Position numbers and translations under genes: made by a program. Source: Aminipila sp032051575 (lineage in GTDB: Bacteria > Bacillota > Clostridia > Peptostreptococcales > Anaerovoracaceae). From it: a stretch of DNA of 64,000 bases. Shown here piece by piece: positions 53,884 to 62,809 of the stretch (within the stretch, counting starts at the first letter, position 1; every line of letters begins with the position of its first letter). The stretch spans positions 50,929 through 114,928 of the forward strand of contig NZ_DAMBYD010000012.1 of the NCBI RefSeq assembly GCF_032051575.1, read 5' to 3'. A model generated the notes under the pieces. That model saw only the letters and a list, made by a program, of their open reading frames with translations, did not search any database and was not told the DNA's origin.

Positions 53884-53916
53884 CATTATTCTTAATTAAA
53901 TAACAATAAAAAGGAA

Positions 53917-54069
53917 TTAAAATGTTCTTTGATCTTTGTCATCATCCATTTTTTCTTTCATTTCGTGAACTTTCTCTTCAGTTTTATCTAAAATATCTTC
54001 TCCCATTTCTTTAAGAGATTCTGAAGTAACTTTTCCTAAATCTTTTATTTTCACGTCACCTAAATTCAT
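53917..54069 (-). CDS. Small acidic/basic helical protein
   Basis: Choosing the ATG at 54069 (AGAGGTG 7 bases upstream) gives 50 residues: MNLGDVKIKDLGKVTSESLK then a long charged helix EDILDKTEEKVHEMKEKMDD. It has no recognised domain. Such proteins may bind a partner. It is downstream of the Tad operon, whose last gene ends at 54199 on the same strand only after it; the two are about 130 bases apart. Confidence 0.6.
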   Translation of the reverse strand: MNLGDVKIKDLGKVTSESLKEMGEDILDKTEEKVHEMKEKMDDDKDQRTF

Positions 54070-54198
54070 ATTTATCACCTCTGTTATATTATGGGCAACT
54101 TTAAGCAAAATATGTACAGTCTGCAAATTACTTTTCAAGAATTTAAAAGTTCTAGCAAGTGACACTGGGAATTATTTCAAATACATAACTTAGGAGTA

Positions 54199-55308
54199 TT
54201 ACTCCACCAGTCTGGTTATTGTGAGTGGTACACTTTGCCCAACCTGCGCGTTATATGACAGGTTGATACCACCATTGCAGGTAACCAAGTCTCCAACAAC
54301 ACAACCATAAAAAACTCCACTACTTCCATTTAATCTTATGGTTCCACTTGGTGCATAAAGAATACCATTAACATTACCATTACCGCCATTAAAGGTAATG
54401 TTGCCATTTGCTGAATAAAAACACACAGAAGATGAGGCATTCATATTAACATTACTACCGTTAAACACCATATCACCCGTTGTAATAATACTTCCGGTAG
54501 TGTTAATACCGCTTCCATTTACCGCTAAGTTTCCATTAATAAGAACAGTAGGATACATGGTAAGCAAATTATTAATTTGTCCATCTGACATAGTATATTC
54601 ATTGCTGCCATCTTTATAAGATGCTCCAAAAACATTGATTAAAGTACTTTGATCAATTGTAGTAGCTAAATTTATTACATCTGAAAAATCAGGCATAAAA
54701 ACATAAGAAGAGCCTTCTATTTTTCCTCCGGATGCATATACCTTGGCATCAATGGTATTCACAGCAGTTACTACACCAGTTACCGTGGCTGCATTCTTAA
54801 TACTATTATTTGAATGTACATTACCGTTAATTATGTTTTCACCTTTAAACTGCAGTAAGTCCATTTCACTTCCAGAAAAAAGTGTATAATTAAAAGGATC
54901 AAAAACACTACTAGCCTGTGCAGCTGCAGTCACGCTCACTGTGGTATTATCACCACTTTGAAATATTTTTGCAAAAGTATATTCAACGGGGTGTCCTGCT
55001 GAAATTCTTATTTGTTTATTTGAATTTAGAAATTCTATTTGTTGTATGTCCCCTTCAAGAAATCCGTTTTGTTCAAAATAAATAACCGCCATCTGTCTTG
55101 CTGTTGATATGTTGTCTGGTAATTCCTTTGCCCCAGCAAGACAAGCCGCATCTAACGCATTTTGAAGTGCCTGTTTTTCAAGGGCAATCCTCCCTAAATC
55201 AATTACTATGGCAGAAAAAGCCATCAACACAGCCATAGATATTGCTGCAATAATAGACACAGAACCCTGTTCTTGTGAGAATACCTTAGCAAACTTAAAG
55301 ACATTCAT
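54199..55308 (-). CDS. TadG-like pilus-assembly protein with repetitive polar C-terminal domain
   Basis: The 369-residue protein has the Tad-G N-terminus: EQGSVSIIAAISMAVLMAFSA membrane segment (14-36), then DLGRIALEKQALQNALDAACLAGAKEL. From about residue 140 on it is made of Asn/Gly/Ser-rich strands (GNVHSNNSIKNAATVTG, GNITFNGGNGNVNGILYAPSG), like a beta-helix surface domain. It would be exposed or anchored at the cell surface in the Flp pilus. It is the last gene of the Tad operon and overlaps its neighbour by 4 bases. Confidence 0.82.
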   Translation of the reverse strand: MNVFKFAKVFSQEQGSVSIIAAISMAVLMAFSAIVIDLGRIALEKQALQNALDAACLAGAKELPDNISTARQMAVIYFEQNGFLEGDIQQIEFLNSNKQIRISAGHPVEYTFAKIFQSGDNTTVSVTAAAQASSVFDPFNYTLFSGSEMDLLQFKGENIINGNVHSNNSIKNAATVTGVVTAVNTIDAKVYASGGKIEGSSYVFMPDFSDVINLATTIDQSTLINVFGASYKDGSNEYTMSDGQINNLLTMYPTVLINGNLAVNGSGINTTGSIITTGDMVFNGSNVNMNASSSVCFYSANGNITFNGGNGNVNGILYAPSGTIRLNGSSGVFYGCVVGDLVTCNGGINLSYNAQVGQSVPLTITRLVE

Positions 55309-56345
55309 TGGTCAGTCACCCTCTCATTTTTTTGTTCTTTAAGTTCTTCTGTCTTATTCTTTGTTTTTAGTTTCATCTCTAATATAATATTGTTAGAATT
55401 GGCCTCATCTAACTTTCGTTCTGTAATGATTTTTTCAACAGTAATATCAGACTTTTCATGAATTAAATTAATTGTTTTTGTAGTACTCTCCTGAAGTTCT
55501 TTGGTGAGGGTAGTATTTGCAAACAATAACTTTTCATTTTGTTTTTGGAGTTCTTCAACGGTTTTATTTAAATCATTGAGCATCTGCTTTTGCAATTCAA
55601 TCTCTGCTCTTAAAGTAACTATTGTTTCCTCTTTTATAAGGTCTTCCGAATTAAGTGTGGACATAACTTCTGTCTGAGTCGTTAGCTGATTAGTTAATTC
55701 ATTAATATGGGAAGTCAAATCTGCAAGCTCACCTTCAGACTGTAATACCTTTAAATATTTAATTTCTTCTTCCTTGTCCTCTATGTTAATCGTAAGTTCT
55801 ACAACTTTATCTCGTAATTCCTTGGATTCTTGTTTCTCTGCAATAATCATTTCTTTTGCTGCTGATATTTCATGCTCAAACCTCTTCAGCTTCTCAGTCA
55901 TGTCATTTGCAGAATCATTTAAATGTTTGATATCATTCTCCAGTGAGGTGTTCTTAAAATAACTTTTTTTAAGTTCTTCCTCTAACGCTGCATTTTTATT
56001 TTTCAATGCAATAATGTCATTCATTGTTAAATTAGATTCATCTAGCTGAATAGCCGCTATGGATTCTGTAAGATTTTTATATTCAGCTTCCCTTTTATTT
56101 AGCTCATGTTGTAATTTTTCATTGCTTTTATTGAGTTCCTCTTTTTCATTATATACTGTTTGCAGATTTCGGTAAAAAGTATCTGCTGTTGTTTGCTGTT
56201 GTTTACGCAAAACATTTAGATATTCTAAAACAGACTGCTTGCTATAACCACCTAATTTTGTTTTTAAATATTGATTCATATCAATTTCTTCAGTTTTTAA
56301 ACGTAATGTCTCAATCATACTGATTTCATCCATTTTGACTGTCAT
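55305..56345 (-). CDS. Coiled-coil protein with DivIVA-like N-terminus
   Basis: The 346-residue protein begins with a short DivIVA-like module (YLKTKLGGYSKQSVLEYLNVL, about 26-46) and then is a nearly unbroken coiled coil of alternating Lys/Glu and Leu (about 60-345). DivIVA proteins bind curved membrane and recruit partners to poles and division sites. Its place inside the Tad operon suggests that it positions the pilus machine. The role is inferred. Confidence 0.78.
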   Translation of the reverse strand: MTVKMDEISMIETLRLKTEEIDMNQYLKTKLGGYSKQSVLEYLNVLRKQQQTTADTFYRNLQTVYNEKEELNKSNEKLQHELNKREAEYKNLTESIAAIQLDESNLTMNDIIALKNKNAALEEELKKSYFKNTSLENDIKHLNDSANDMTEKLKRFEHEISAAKEMIIAEKQESKELRDKVVELTINIEDKEEEIKYLKVLQSEGELADLTSHINELTNQLTTQTEVMSTLNSEDLIKEETIVTLRAEIELQKQMLNDLNKTVEELQKQNEKLLFANTTLTKELQESTTKTINLIHEKSDITVEKIITERKLDEANSNNIILEMKLKTKNKTEELKEQKNERVTDQ

Positions 56346-56373
56346 AATAATTCACCCCTTCCTTCTCCGCTTT

Positions 56374-56700
56374 TCAATTTAAAACAATAGCGTCTCCCAC
56401 TTTTACCCTTGAAGCTGCTCCTTCTTTAAGTTCAAGGATATGCACAGTTTTTCTAAAGTGCTTTCCGATGCTCCATGGTTTTAACGTTTCAATTCCCAAC
56501 ACTTCCATATTCCTAGAAATATAAATTACATCAATGGATATTCTCATAAAAAAACAATGTATTGACGGGCACCTCAAAAGAAGCAATCCTTCCCCATTTT
56601 CTAGACTTTTTTTACCCATAAGCCCTAAAAAGCGATTGATAAAATTATCTGCGATGCGAACCTTTTCTGCTAAAATATAATCATTACAATATACAATCAT
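56374..56700 (-). CDS. DUF192 family protein
   Basis: The 108-residue protein matches DUF192 with ADNFINRFLGLMGKKSL, LLLRCPSIHCFFMRISIDVIYI and the C-terminal EGAASRVKVGDAIVL. Unlike many members, it has no obvious signal peptide. The function is unknown; DUF192 genes are also seen next to pilus genes elsewhere. AAGGAG precedes the ATG by 6 bases. Confidence 0.88.
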   Translation of the reverse strand: MIVYCNDYILAEKVRIADNFINRFLGLMGKKSLENGEGLLLLRCPSIHCFFMRISIDVIYISRNMEVLGIETLKPWSIGKHFRKTVHILELKEGAASRVKVGDAIVLN

Positions 56701-56708
56701 AGTACTCC

Positions 56709-57653
56709 TTATCCAAATTGTTCCATTACTTTTACAACTGCCGGACCCATTAAAATAATAAAAATCACCGGGAAGATAAAAAAAACCATAGGCAATAGTA
56801 TCTTTATAGAAATTTTTTGTGCTCTTTCCTCAATCTTATTTCTTCTGTTTTGTCTCATGGCAGCAGCTTGAGCGCGAAGGACATTTTTTATAGATATCCC
56901 AAGTTCACCAGCCTGTACAATTGCTCCAACGAATGTCTTCACTTCATTGATATCACAACGCTCACCAAAAATTAAAAGAGCTTCTCTTTTTGATCTTCCC
57001 ATGGACATTTCCCTATACGTTATGGTTAGTTCATCGATAAGTGGTCCCTCTAAATGCTCTGTCACATGAAAAATTGCCTGCTCAAATCCAAGACCTGCTT
57101 CCACATTAACACTGAGAAGATCTAGAAGCTCTGGTAACTGCTGTTCCATGGCTTTATATCTTTTGCTCATTCTATTTGCTAAATGAAAGCGCAACACAAC
57201 ATAGCCTACATAAATTCCTACCAAACCTGAAATCAAACATCGCAGAATACTTTGCTGAAAGGAGAACGAAACTGTAAAAGCAACTAGTGCAACACCTAGC
57301 GTTACAGCGATACGTATCATTTGATATTCGTGTACCTCCATTGTTAACCCAGCATGATAAACATTTTTTTTAAGTTTATCATTTTTGAAGTTTCTAAAAA
57401 AAAACCCGTGACCTGAATTTTTAATAATAGATTTTCTTATTTTGGTTATAAAAGGTTTGATGATTAATTTCATTATACGTTCTAAAAATGGCAAATTAAG
57501 CTCTTCATCATGAATATAGCTTTTTTGAAAGGTGCTATTTATACCTTGTAGGCGCCTTTGTACTGCATCAAATTGCTCACCATAAGGTCGTAAAGCTATG
57601 AACATGCAACAAAAGATAAAGATTCCCAAGAAAATAACAATAACATAAATCAT
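56709..57653 (-). CDS. tadC: Tad pilus inner-membrane protein TadC (GspF family)
   Basis: The ATG at 57653 (GGGAGGG upstream) gives 314 residues with membrane helices at both ends and around 125-165. A type II secretion F domain is present (MEQQLPELLDLLSVNVEAGLGFEQAI, then GEAGELGISIKNVLRAQA-like at about 245). TadC pairs with TadB to form the platform for pilus assembly. The alternative TTG in the preceding gene's end would be 7 codons longer. Confidence 0.9.
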   Translation of the reverse strand: MIYVIVIFLGIFIFCCMFIALRPYGEQFDAVQRRLQGINSTFQKSYIHDEELNLPFLERIMKLIIKPFITKIRKSIIKNSGHGFFFRNFKNDKLKKNVYHAGLTMEVHEYQMIRIAVTLGVALVAFTVSFSFQQSILRCLISGLVGIYVGYVVLRFHLANRMSKRYKAMEQQLPELLDLLSVNVEAGLGFEQAIFHVTEHLEGPLIDELTITYREMSMGRSKREALLIFGERCDINEVKTFVGAIVQAGELGISIKNVLRAQAAAMRQNRRNKIEERAQKISIKILLPMVFFIFPVIFIILMGPAVVKVMEQFG

Positions 57654-57663
57654 ATGCCCTCCC

Positions 57664-58611
57664 TTAATACTCAATATCTACAATTTTATTTATAATAATA
57701 AATCCAATCATCTCCATCATTACAGAAACGCCTATCATTATCTTTCCAATTGAAGCTTCGAAAAATGACTTAAAATACTCTGGGTTTAAAATCATAAGCA
57801 GCAGTATAATGAAAACTGGAAGTAATCCTATAACAATGCCTGACATTCGTCCCTGTGCAGTCAATACACGTACTTCCTGCTTAATTCGTATTCGATCCTT
57901 TATTGTATCGGAAATAATATCTAATATTTCCGATAAATTCCCTCCGACTTGCTCTGATGTCATAACTGCTGATACCAGTAAACCAAGATCATTATTTTGA
58001 ACACGATCCACCATGTGATGAAGCGCATCACTTTTATTTACTCCAAAACGCATTTCCCTGAGAGTTTTTGCAAATTCAGTGGAAATAGGTGGTTGCATGT
58101 CATTTGCAATGCTTTCCATTGATTGCATAAAAGTAAATCCTGATTTGATACAATTGCTCATGACAACCAAGGATTCGCCCAACTGCTTATTAAACTCTGT
58201 TTGACGTTTTTTTCGTGCTTTTTGTACGAAAAAGGGCGGGATCAAAAATCCTATAATTGCAACTCCCAATGCTGTGATTACACTTATACCAGAAAATAAA
58301 ATAATCAAAATAGGTAAATAGGTCATGGTAATCCAAATATAAATAAACTCTGAGGCTCTAAGTTTAATTCCGGACATTGCCAAATAGTCACTAAATTCTT
58401 TGCTGGCAATTTTAAACTTTCTATTTTTACTCTTCCTATAATTTTTTAGATTTTCTTTAAAGTATTGATCTTGAATATCCAAAATGCCTTCTGTATTCAG
58501 GTACTTTTTTAATCTTTTGTCTACAAGTTCTTTGCCAGAAGGTTTCTTAATTAAAAGAATCACCAAGTATACGGATACACTTGCAAAAAACGTGATAAAA
58601 TAAAGTATCAT
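57664..58611 (-). CDS. tadB: Tad pilus inner-membrane protein TadB (GspF family)
   Basis: The 315-residue protein has helices at about 1-20, 90-135 and 260-315, and the GspF domain core FNKQLGESLVVMSNCIKSGFTFMQSM and EQVGGNLSEILDIISDTIKDRIRIKQEV. It forms the membrane platform with TadC. It follows the ATPase gene by 9 bases. Confidence 0.92.
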   Translation of the reverse strand: MILYFITFFASVSVYLVILLIKKPSGKELVDKRLKKYLNTEGILDIQDQYFKENLKNYRKSKNRKFKIASKEFSDYLAMSGIKLRASEFIYIWITMTYLPILIILFSGISVITALGVAIIGFLIPPFFVQKARKKRQTEFNKQLGESLVVMSNCIKSGFTFMQSMESIANDMQPPISTEFAKTLREMRFGVNKSDALHHMVDRVQNNDLGLLVSAVMTSEQVGGNLSEILDIISDTIKDRIRIKQEVRVLTAQGRMSGIVIGLLPVFIILLLMILNPEYFKSFFEASIGKIMIGVSVMMEMIGFIIINKIVDIEY

Positions 58612-58620
58612 GATATAACC

Positions 58621-59982
58621 TCATTTCTTAAACCAATTATCTCTTACAAGAACTCCGTTGGACGTTAATTTTTCCAAAAATGTAGGGCGTATTCCCGTAG
58701 AAACGAAATTCCCTGTAATTTTACCTTCAGAGTCTAGCCCTTGCTGCTTGAAAACAAATAAGTCCTGAAGGGTGATGGTATCCCCTTCCATACCCACTAC
58801 TTGAGTGATATTAATAACTTTACGAGTTCCGTCTTTCATCCTTGCCTGTTGAACTATTACATCTAAGGCAGAGGCCACTTGTTCTCGAATAGCCTTAATT
58901 GGTAATTCCATCCCTGACATAAGAACCATCGTTTCAAGTCTCGACATAAGATCTCTAGGATTATTTGCATGGGCTGTTGTTAAAGAGCCATCATGCCCCG
59001 TATTCATAGCCTGCAGCATGTCCAGTGTTTCACCAGATCTAACTTCACCTACCACAATACGATCCGGTCTCATACGCAATGCATTTCGCACCAATTCCCT
59101 TATTGTAATCTGACCAGCGCCCTCTAAATTTGCAGGACGACACTCCATGGTAACCACATGGTTCTGGCGAAGCTGGAGCTCTGCAGCATCCTCAATTGTA
59201 ACGATTCTATCTGTATCAGGAATGTAGCCTGATAAAACATTCAGTAGTGTTGTTTTTCCACTTCCTGTTCCTCCTGAAACAATAATATTTAGCTTACCTT
59301 TTACACAGGCTTCTAGAAAAGACATCATCATTGGAGATACAGAAGATTTTTGTATTAAATCACTTACTGTTAAAGGGTTCTTGGAAAATTTTCGAATGGT
59401 TATCGTAGGTCCATTCAGTACAATGGGTGGAATCACAGCATTCACTCTGGAACCATCTGCAAGTCTTGCATCTACCATTGGACTTGTTTCATCAATACGC
59501 CTTCCCACAGAAGAGACAATACGATTTATTATATTCAACAAGTGTTGATTATCCTTAAAAACAGTGGAACTCAGTTCCAATTTTCCTCGCCGCTCAACAT
59601 ATACATTATAGGGACCATTCACCATAATTTCGCTGATATCAGGATCCTCCAAAAGCGGCTCTAGTGGACCAAGCCCTACAACGTTGTTATAGATTTCCTT
59701 CTGTATTCGGGAACGGTCAGCCCTTGAAATTCCACCGCTGCTTGCATCAATTAACCCTTCTATTGACTTTAATAGATATTCCTCCTGATTTCCTGTAATA
59801 TCATTGCCGTTTGCTATCTCATGGTTGATCAGTTCAATAATTTCAGTATGGACTTTTTCCTTTAAGTCTGAATAATCATCCACAAATTGTGCATTATTTT
59901 TGTTAAAACTATGTATCACCTCATTAGTAGCTTCAGCCTGCTGTCTTATTTTCTGTTTTTCTAATTTTTCCAGTAGACCCAT
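58621..59982 (-). CDS. cpaF: Tad pilus assembly ATPase CpaF/TadA
   Basis: The 453-residue secretion ATPase has an N-terminal helical domain, SEIMVNGPYNVYVERRGKLE, Walker A IIVSGGTGSGKTTLLNVLSG (about 222-241), the Asp box VTIEDAAELQL, VVGEVRSGETLDMLQAMNTGHDGSLTTAHAN (Walker B and His box) and the C-terminal QVVGMEGDTITLQDLF. It powers pilin assembly. Confidence 0.96.
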   Translation of the reverse strand: MGLLEKLEKQKIRQQAEATNEVIHSFNKNNAQFVDDYSDLKEKVHTEIIELINHEIANGNDITGNQEEYLLKSIEGLIDASSGGISRADRSRIQKEIYNNVVGLGPLEPLLEDPDISEIMVNGPYNVYVERRGKLELSSTVFKDNQHLLNIINRIVSSVGRRIDETSPMVDARLADGSRVNAVIPPIVLNGPTITIRKFSKNPLTVSDLIQKSSVSPMMMSFLEACVKGKLNIIVSGGTGSGKTTLLNVLSGYIPDTDRIVTIEDAAELQLRQNHVVTMECRPANLEGAGQITIRELVRNALRMRPDRIVVGEVRSGETLDMLQAMNTGHDGSLTTAHANNPRDLMSRLETMVLMSGMELPIKAIREQVASALDVIVQQARMKDGTRKVINITQVVGMEGDTITLQDLFVFKQQGLDSEGKITGNFVSTGIRPTFLEKLTSNGVLVRDNWFKK

Positions 59983-59996
59983 AAATATCCTTCTCT

Positions 59997-61235
59997 CTAA
60001 ACAATTTCATTCCTTCTTTTAAATAATCGAAAAAGCTTTCGTCCTTCTCCAAAAGCTTTTATTTTTTTATTAGAGCTGAACTGAATGTCAAAGTTATCTG
60101 CACCAGAAATCAAGGCACCCGCCACAATGGACACGGACTGGCTAAGTGTACTTCCAGGTGAACTAATCACAAAAGGAACGCCCCTATTGAGTGCAGTAAC
60201 TGCAACCTTGTAGTCACTGGGGATTTTAGCCCATATGGGGCATCCAATAATTTTTTGTACATCTTCAACAGTAATAGAACTCATATCTACTGCACGATTG
60301 ACTATAAGCCTTACCTTATCTCTTTGCTGAAGAGAATCCATCAGTGAAAGGCTTAGTTTAGAGTTTTTTAAAATAGATATATCAAGCCCTGTAACAAAGA
60401 GAATAGTAGACGAGGACTCAATAGCAGTAATGGTTACATCAGTAAAAGAAGGTGGTGTATCAATAATTACGTAATCATAATACGTGCGCAGCACACTAAG
60501 CAGACTTTGTACCTTTTCAGCAGATACTAACTCAGCATATTCGGGGCTTTTAGGCGCGCACAATACATGGACACCGCTGGAATGCACTGTCATATAACTT
60601 CTAACGGAATCAATGTTCGGTGTAAATACCTGCTGGACAAATTCAGATATAGTATCCGAAGGTTCTATATCAAGAAATATATGAATATCTCCAAACTGCA
60701 AATCCAAATCGATTAGTGCAACTTTCTTACCCTTTTCTGCCAGTTTCACCGCAAGGTTTGTAGCAATTGTGGTTTTCCCTAAACCTCCCTTAGCGCCAAA
60801 CACCGTTACAACCCTTGACATCCATGCAATATTTTGCTTTTCATTCAATGAGTTGATACGTATTGATTCGTTGTGGTATACCGACTTTATATACTCAGCA
60901 AATTCTTTTGGGGAAGTAGGAAATTCTATAACGTTATGAGCTCCAACTTTAATTGATTTTTGCAAAATATCCACATCCATGTATTCAACAAGGAGGATAA
61001 CATGTGTTCTTGGTCTATTCAAAATGATACGCTCGGTTAGGCTTAATACATCCGTATCTCCGGCGCCAAGAAACATGATTACCATATCTGGAGATACATT
61101 TTCAATTTTATTCAAAGCTTGAGCTCCCCCTGGTGAATCACCAAGAACCACAATCTCTTCATCATCGATCATACGTTTCATTGCGTCAAGATTTTTTTCA
61201 AGTTTGCTGATAACCAGGACATTAATCTTCATCAT
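59997..61235 (-). CDS. cpaE: Tad pilus localisation ATPase CpaE/TadZ
   Basis: The 412-residue protein consists of an N-terminal receiver-like domain (about 1-120) and a ParA/MinD-type ATPase with deviant Walker A FGAKGGLGKTTIATNLAVKL (about 144-163). The later Asp motifs are KVALIDLDLQFGDIHIFLD and VIIDTPPSFTDVT. TadZ/CpaE proteins place the pilus machine at the pole. Together with the DivIVA-like protein this makes polar localisation likely. Confidence 0.93.
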   Translation of the reverse strand: MMKINVLVISKLEKNLDAMKRMIDDEEIVVLGDSPGGAQALNKIENVSPDMVIMFLGAGDTDVLSLTERIILNRPRTHVILLVEYMDVDILQKSIKVGAHNVIEFPTSPKEFAEYIKSVYHNESIRINSLNEKQNIAWMSRVVTVFGAKGGLGKTTIATNLAVKLAEKGKKVALIDLDLQFGDIHIFLDIEPSDTISEFVQQVFTPNIDSVRSYMTVHSSGVHVLCAPKSPEYAELVSAEKVQSLLSVLRTYYDYVIIDTPPSFTDVTITAIESSSTILFVTGLDISILKNSKLSLSLMDSLQQRDKVRLIVNRAVDMSSITVEDVQKIIGCPIWAKIPSDYKVAVTALNRGVPFVISSPGSTLSQSVSIVAGALISGADNFDIQFSSNKKIKAFGEGRKLFRLFKRRNEIV

Positions 61236-61264
61236 TCTTACTCCTTTCTGTAAAATTCATAGAA

Positions 61265-61942
61265 TTATAATTGTTTGGTTGGCAAATTAGCCATTTTATT
61301 ATCCAAGGGTGACCTTAGCGTAGCACAAAGGCGACCTGTATATTCATAAAAGCTCAGTTCCATAACCTGCTCTGGTGTAACCTGAAGAGTAATGGTTGAA
61401 TAAGGGTTATCCTTTTCTCCTAGGCTCTCTTTGCTTGTTAACATAGAGTCTACCGCTAGCACACTCACATCTTGAACGATGAGTTTGGTAAAAGCTGTTT
61501 CTTGCTGATTATACTGAGCAATAATATCCACATGATTCCCTGGTTTAATCATATATCCAACTCCGGAGACCCCATCAACCGCAATTGTAATAGCACGCAT
61601 CCCGGGCTTTAAAATATAACTCAAGTTAGTGCCTTTTGCATCACCTGCCATTATCAGCTTAGAACTAAGTATCTGCTCTCCAGCAGTAATTTCAGATTTG
61701 GCTACTTTTCCCAATACCAAAGAAGTGTCTAAAATGGCTTTCGTCAAAATGGCTTCCTTATGTACCTGGGACAATTTAATCATATCTTTTGTAATTGGTG
61801 TATCAGTGGGAATATCCTTAGCTGCTACAAGAACACCTATCTTTTCGATTTCCTTGTGATTACTAAGGGAATTTAAAAAAACAAATAGCAAGGATGCGGT
61901 CAGCAGTGCTGCAATCAATGCTAATAATTTTACTTTTTTCAA
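61265..61942 (-). CDS. cpaB: Tad pilus protein CpaB/RcpC
   Basis: I choose the TTG at 61942, which has GAAGGTG 7 bases before it and yields 225 residues starting LKKVKLLALIAALLTASLLF; the upstream ATG at 61993 lacks a ribosome site and lies in the tadE end. There is one membrane helix, then the SAF-domain part (VLVAAKDIPTDTPITKDMIKL) and KPGMRAITIAVDGVSGVGYMIKPGNHVDII, the CpaB hallmark. It works at the outer face of the pilus machine; no secretin (CpaC) is needed in a monoderm. Confidence 0.88.
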   Translation of the reverse strand: MKKVKLLALIAALLTASLLFVFLNSLSNHKEIEKIGVLVAAKDIPTDTPITKDMIKLSQVHKEAILTKAILDTSLVLGKVAKSEITAGEQILSSKLIMAGDAKGTNLSYILKPGMRAITIAVDGVSGVGYMIKPGNHVDIIAQYNQQETAFTKLIVQDVSVLAVDSMLTSKESLGEKDNPYSTITLQVTPEQVMELSFYEYTGRLCATLRSPLDNKMANLPTKQL

Positions 61943-61971
61943 CGTTTCACCTTCCTTAATACTGTTTTTTT

Positions 61972-62355
61972 CTATTCTATTCTCATCGTACATTGAGAAT
62001 ACAAATTAATATATCCGCTTCCATCGTCTAGAAAACCAAAAAAAGGCGTAAGCAATTGTACTTTTACGGTAAGATCAATTTTTATTTCTTCTGCTTCCGG
62101 CAAGGTAATTGCTACATAAAAATCACTTGAATAATTTTCTATTATATTATCTGTTTGATTTTCAATATTGGTAATTCCATCATCTTTATAGTGGACAGCT
62201 GCATATCTAGCGGCTTCTCTGCAAGCATTGTTTGCCAAGATTTGATTAGAGAATATCCATCCAAACTCACAAATACCGCATAGAAGTAATAATAGGATAG
62301 GCAGTACCATTGCAAATTCTACCATTGCCTGCCCTTTTTCATTTTTAATATGCAA
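61972..62355 (-). CDS. tadE: TadE-family minor pilin
   Basis: The 127-residue protein has a TadE-type start: NEKGQAMVEFAMVLPILLLLLCG (5-27) with the conserved E near +5 of the processed pilin, followed by CREAARYAAVHYKD. It is a pseudopilin cleaved by the prepilin peptidase. The cpaB start lies in or just after its end. Confidence 0.9.
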   Translation of the reverse strand: MHIKNEKGQAMVEFAMVLPILLLLLCGICEFGWIFSNQILANNACREAARYAAVHYKDDGITNIENQTDNIIENYSSDFYVAITLPEAEEIKIDLTVKVQLLTPFFGFLDDGSGYINLYSQCTMRIE

Positions 62356-62418
62356 CTTCTCTCACCACCTCTCAAATTGCTTTGTTTAGTTTAGCATATT
62401 ATATTTTATGCTAGGAAT

Positions 62419-62456
62419 AAATGGCAGCCCCATCCTTGGGATAAGGTCTGCCATTT
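62419..62456 (-). terminator. Stem-loop between flp and tadE
   Basis: AAATGGCAG and CTGCCATTT pair around a 20-base loop that itself can fold (CTTATCC/GGATGGG). A weak T-tract follows. It would partly stop transcription, so pilin mRNA exceeds that of the assembly genes, a common pattern for major pilins. Confidence 0.55.
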
Positions 62457-62492
62457 CTCACAATCATAAGCTTATTTGATTTCTGGTAAAAC

Positions 62493-62654
62493 TTAAAGGC
62501 TACCAGTAATATTAGTAAATATACCTGCCACCGCAGTTCCTAATGGAGTTAAAGTAAGAATAGCAACAATTGCAACTGCCGCAATAATCAAACCATATTC
62601 CACCATTCCTTGACCACTTTCCTCATTTTCAAACCAGTTACGTAAATTCTTCAT
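62493..62654 (-). CDS. flp: Flp-type major pilin
   Basis: The 53-residue protein MKNLRNWFENEESGQGMVEY... is a class IVb pilin of the Tad/Flp family: a short basic leader, a G-Q-G processing site (GQ|GMVEYG) with the conserved Glu at +4/+5 and Tyr-Gly, and one hydrophobic helix (about 21-47). The ATG follows AGGAGGAG. It is the most abundant structural protein of the pilus. Too short for common ORF cut-offs but unmistakable. Confidence 0.93.
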   Translation of the reverse strand: MKNLRNWFENEESGQGMVEYGLIIAAVAIVAILTLTPLGTAVAGIFTNITGSL

Positions 62655-62780
62655 TTTATCTCCTCCTTTTAAAAAAGCACAAATCTTATTCTTCTCTTAT
62701 AGTAGATAATTACAACAATTCCTCCTTTCCTGACAAGTTATATATCTACCAATTTTTGTTTATTATTTAAATTATTTAAA

Positions 62781-62809
62781 AGATAAAAGTGTATCTTTTA
62801 GAAATACAC
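62781..62809 (-). terminator. Terminator overlapping the prepilin-peptidase stop
   Basis: GTGTAT and ATACAC with a 9-base loop include the stop codon; TTTTATCTTTT follows on the minus strand. It would cap the peptidase transcript and set flp apart. Confidence 0.7.

Noticed and set aside
61943..61993. ATG at 61993 as the cpaB start
   Set aside because: It lies in the tadE 3' end without a ribosome site; the TTG at 61942 has GAAGGTG at good distance.
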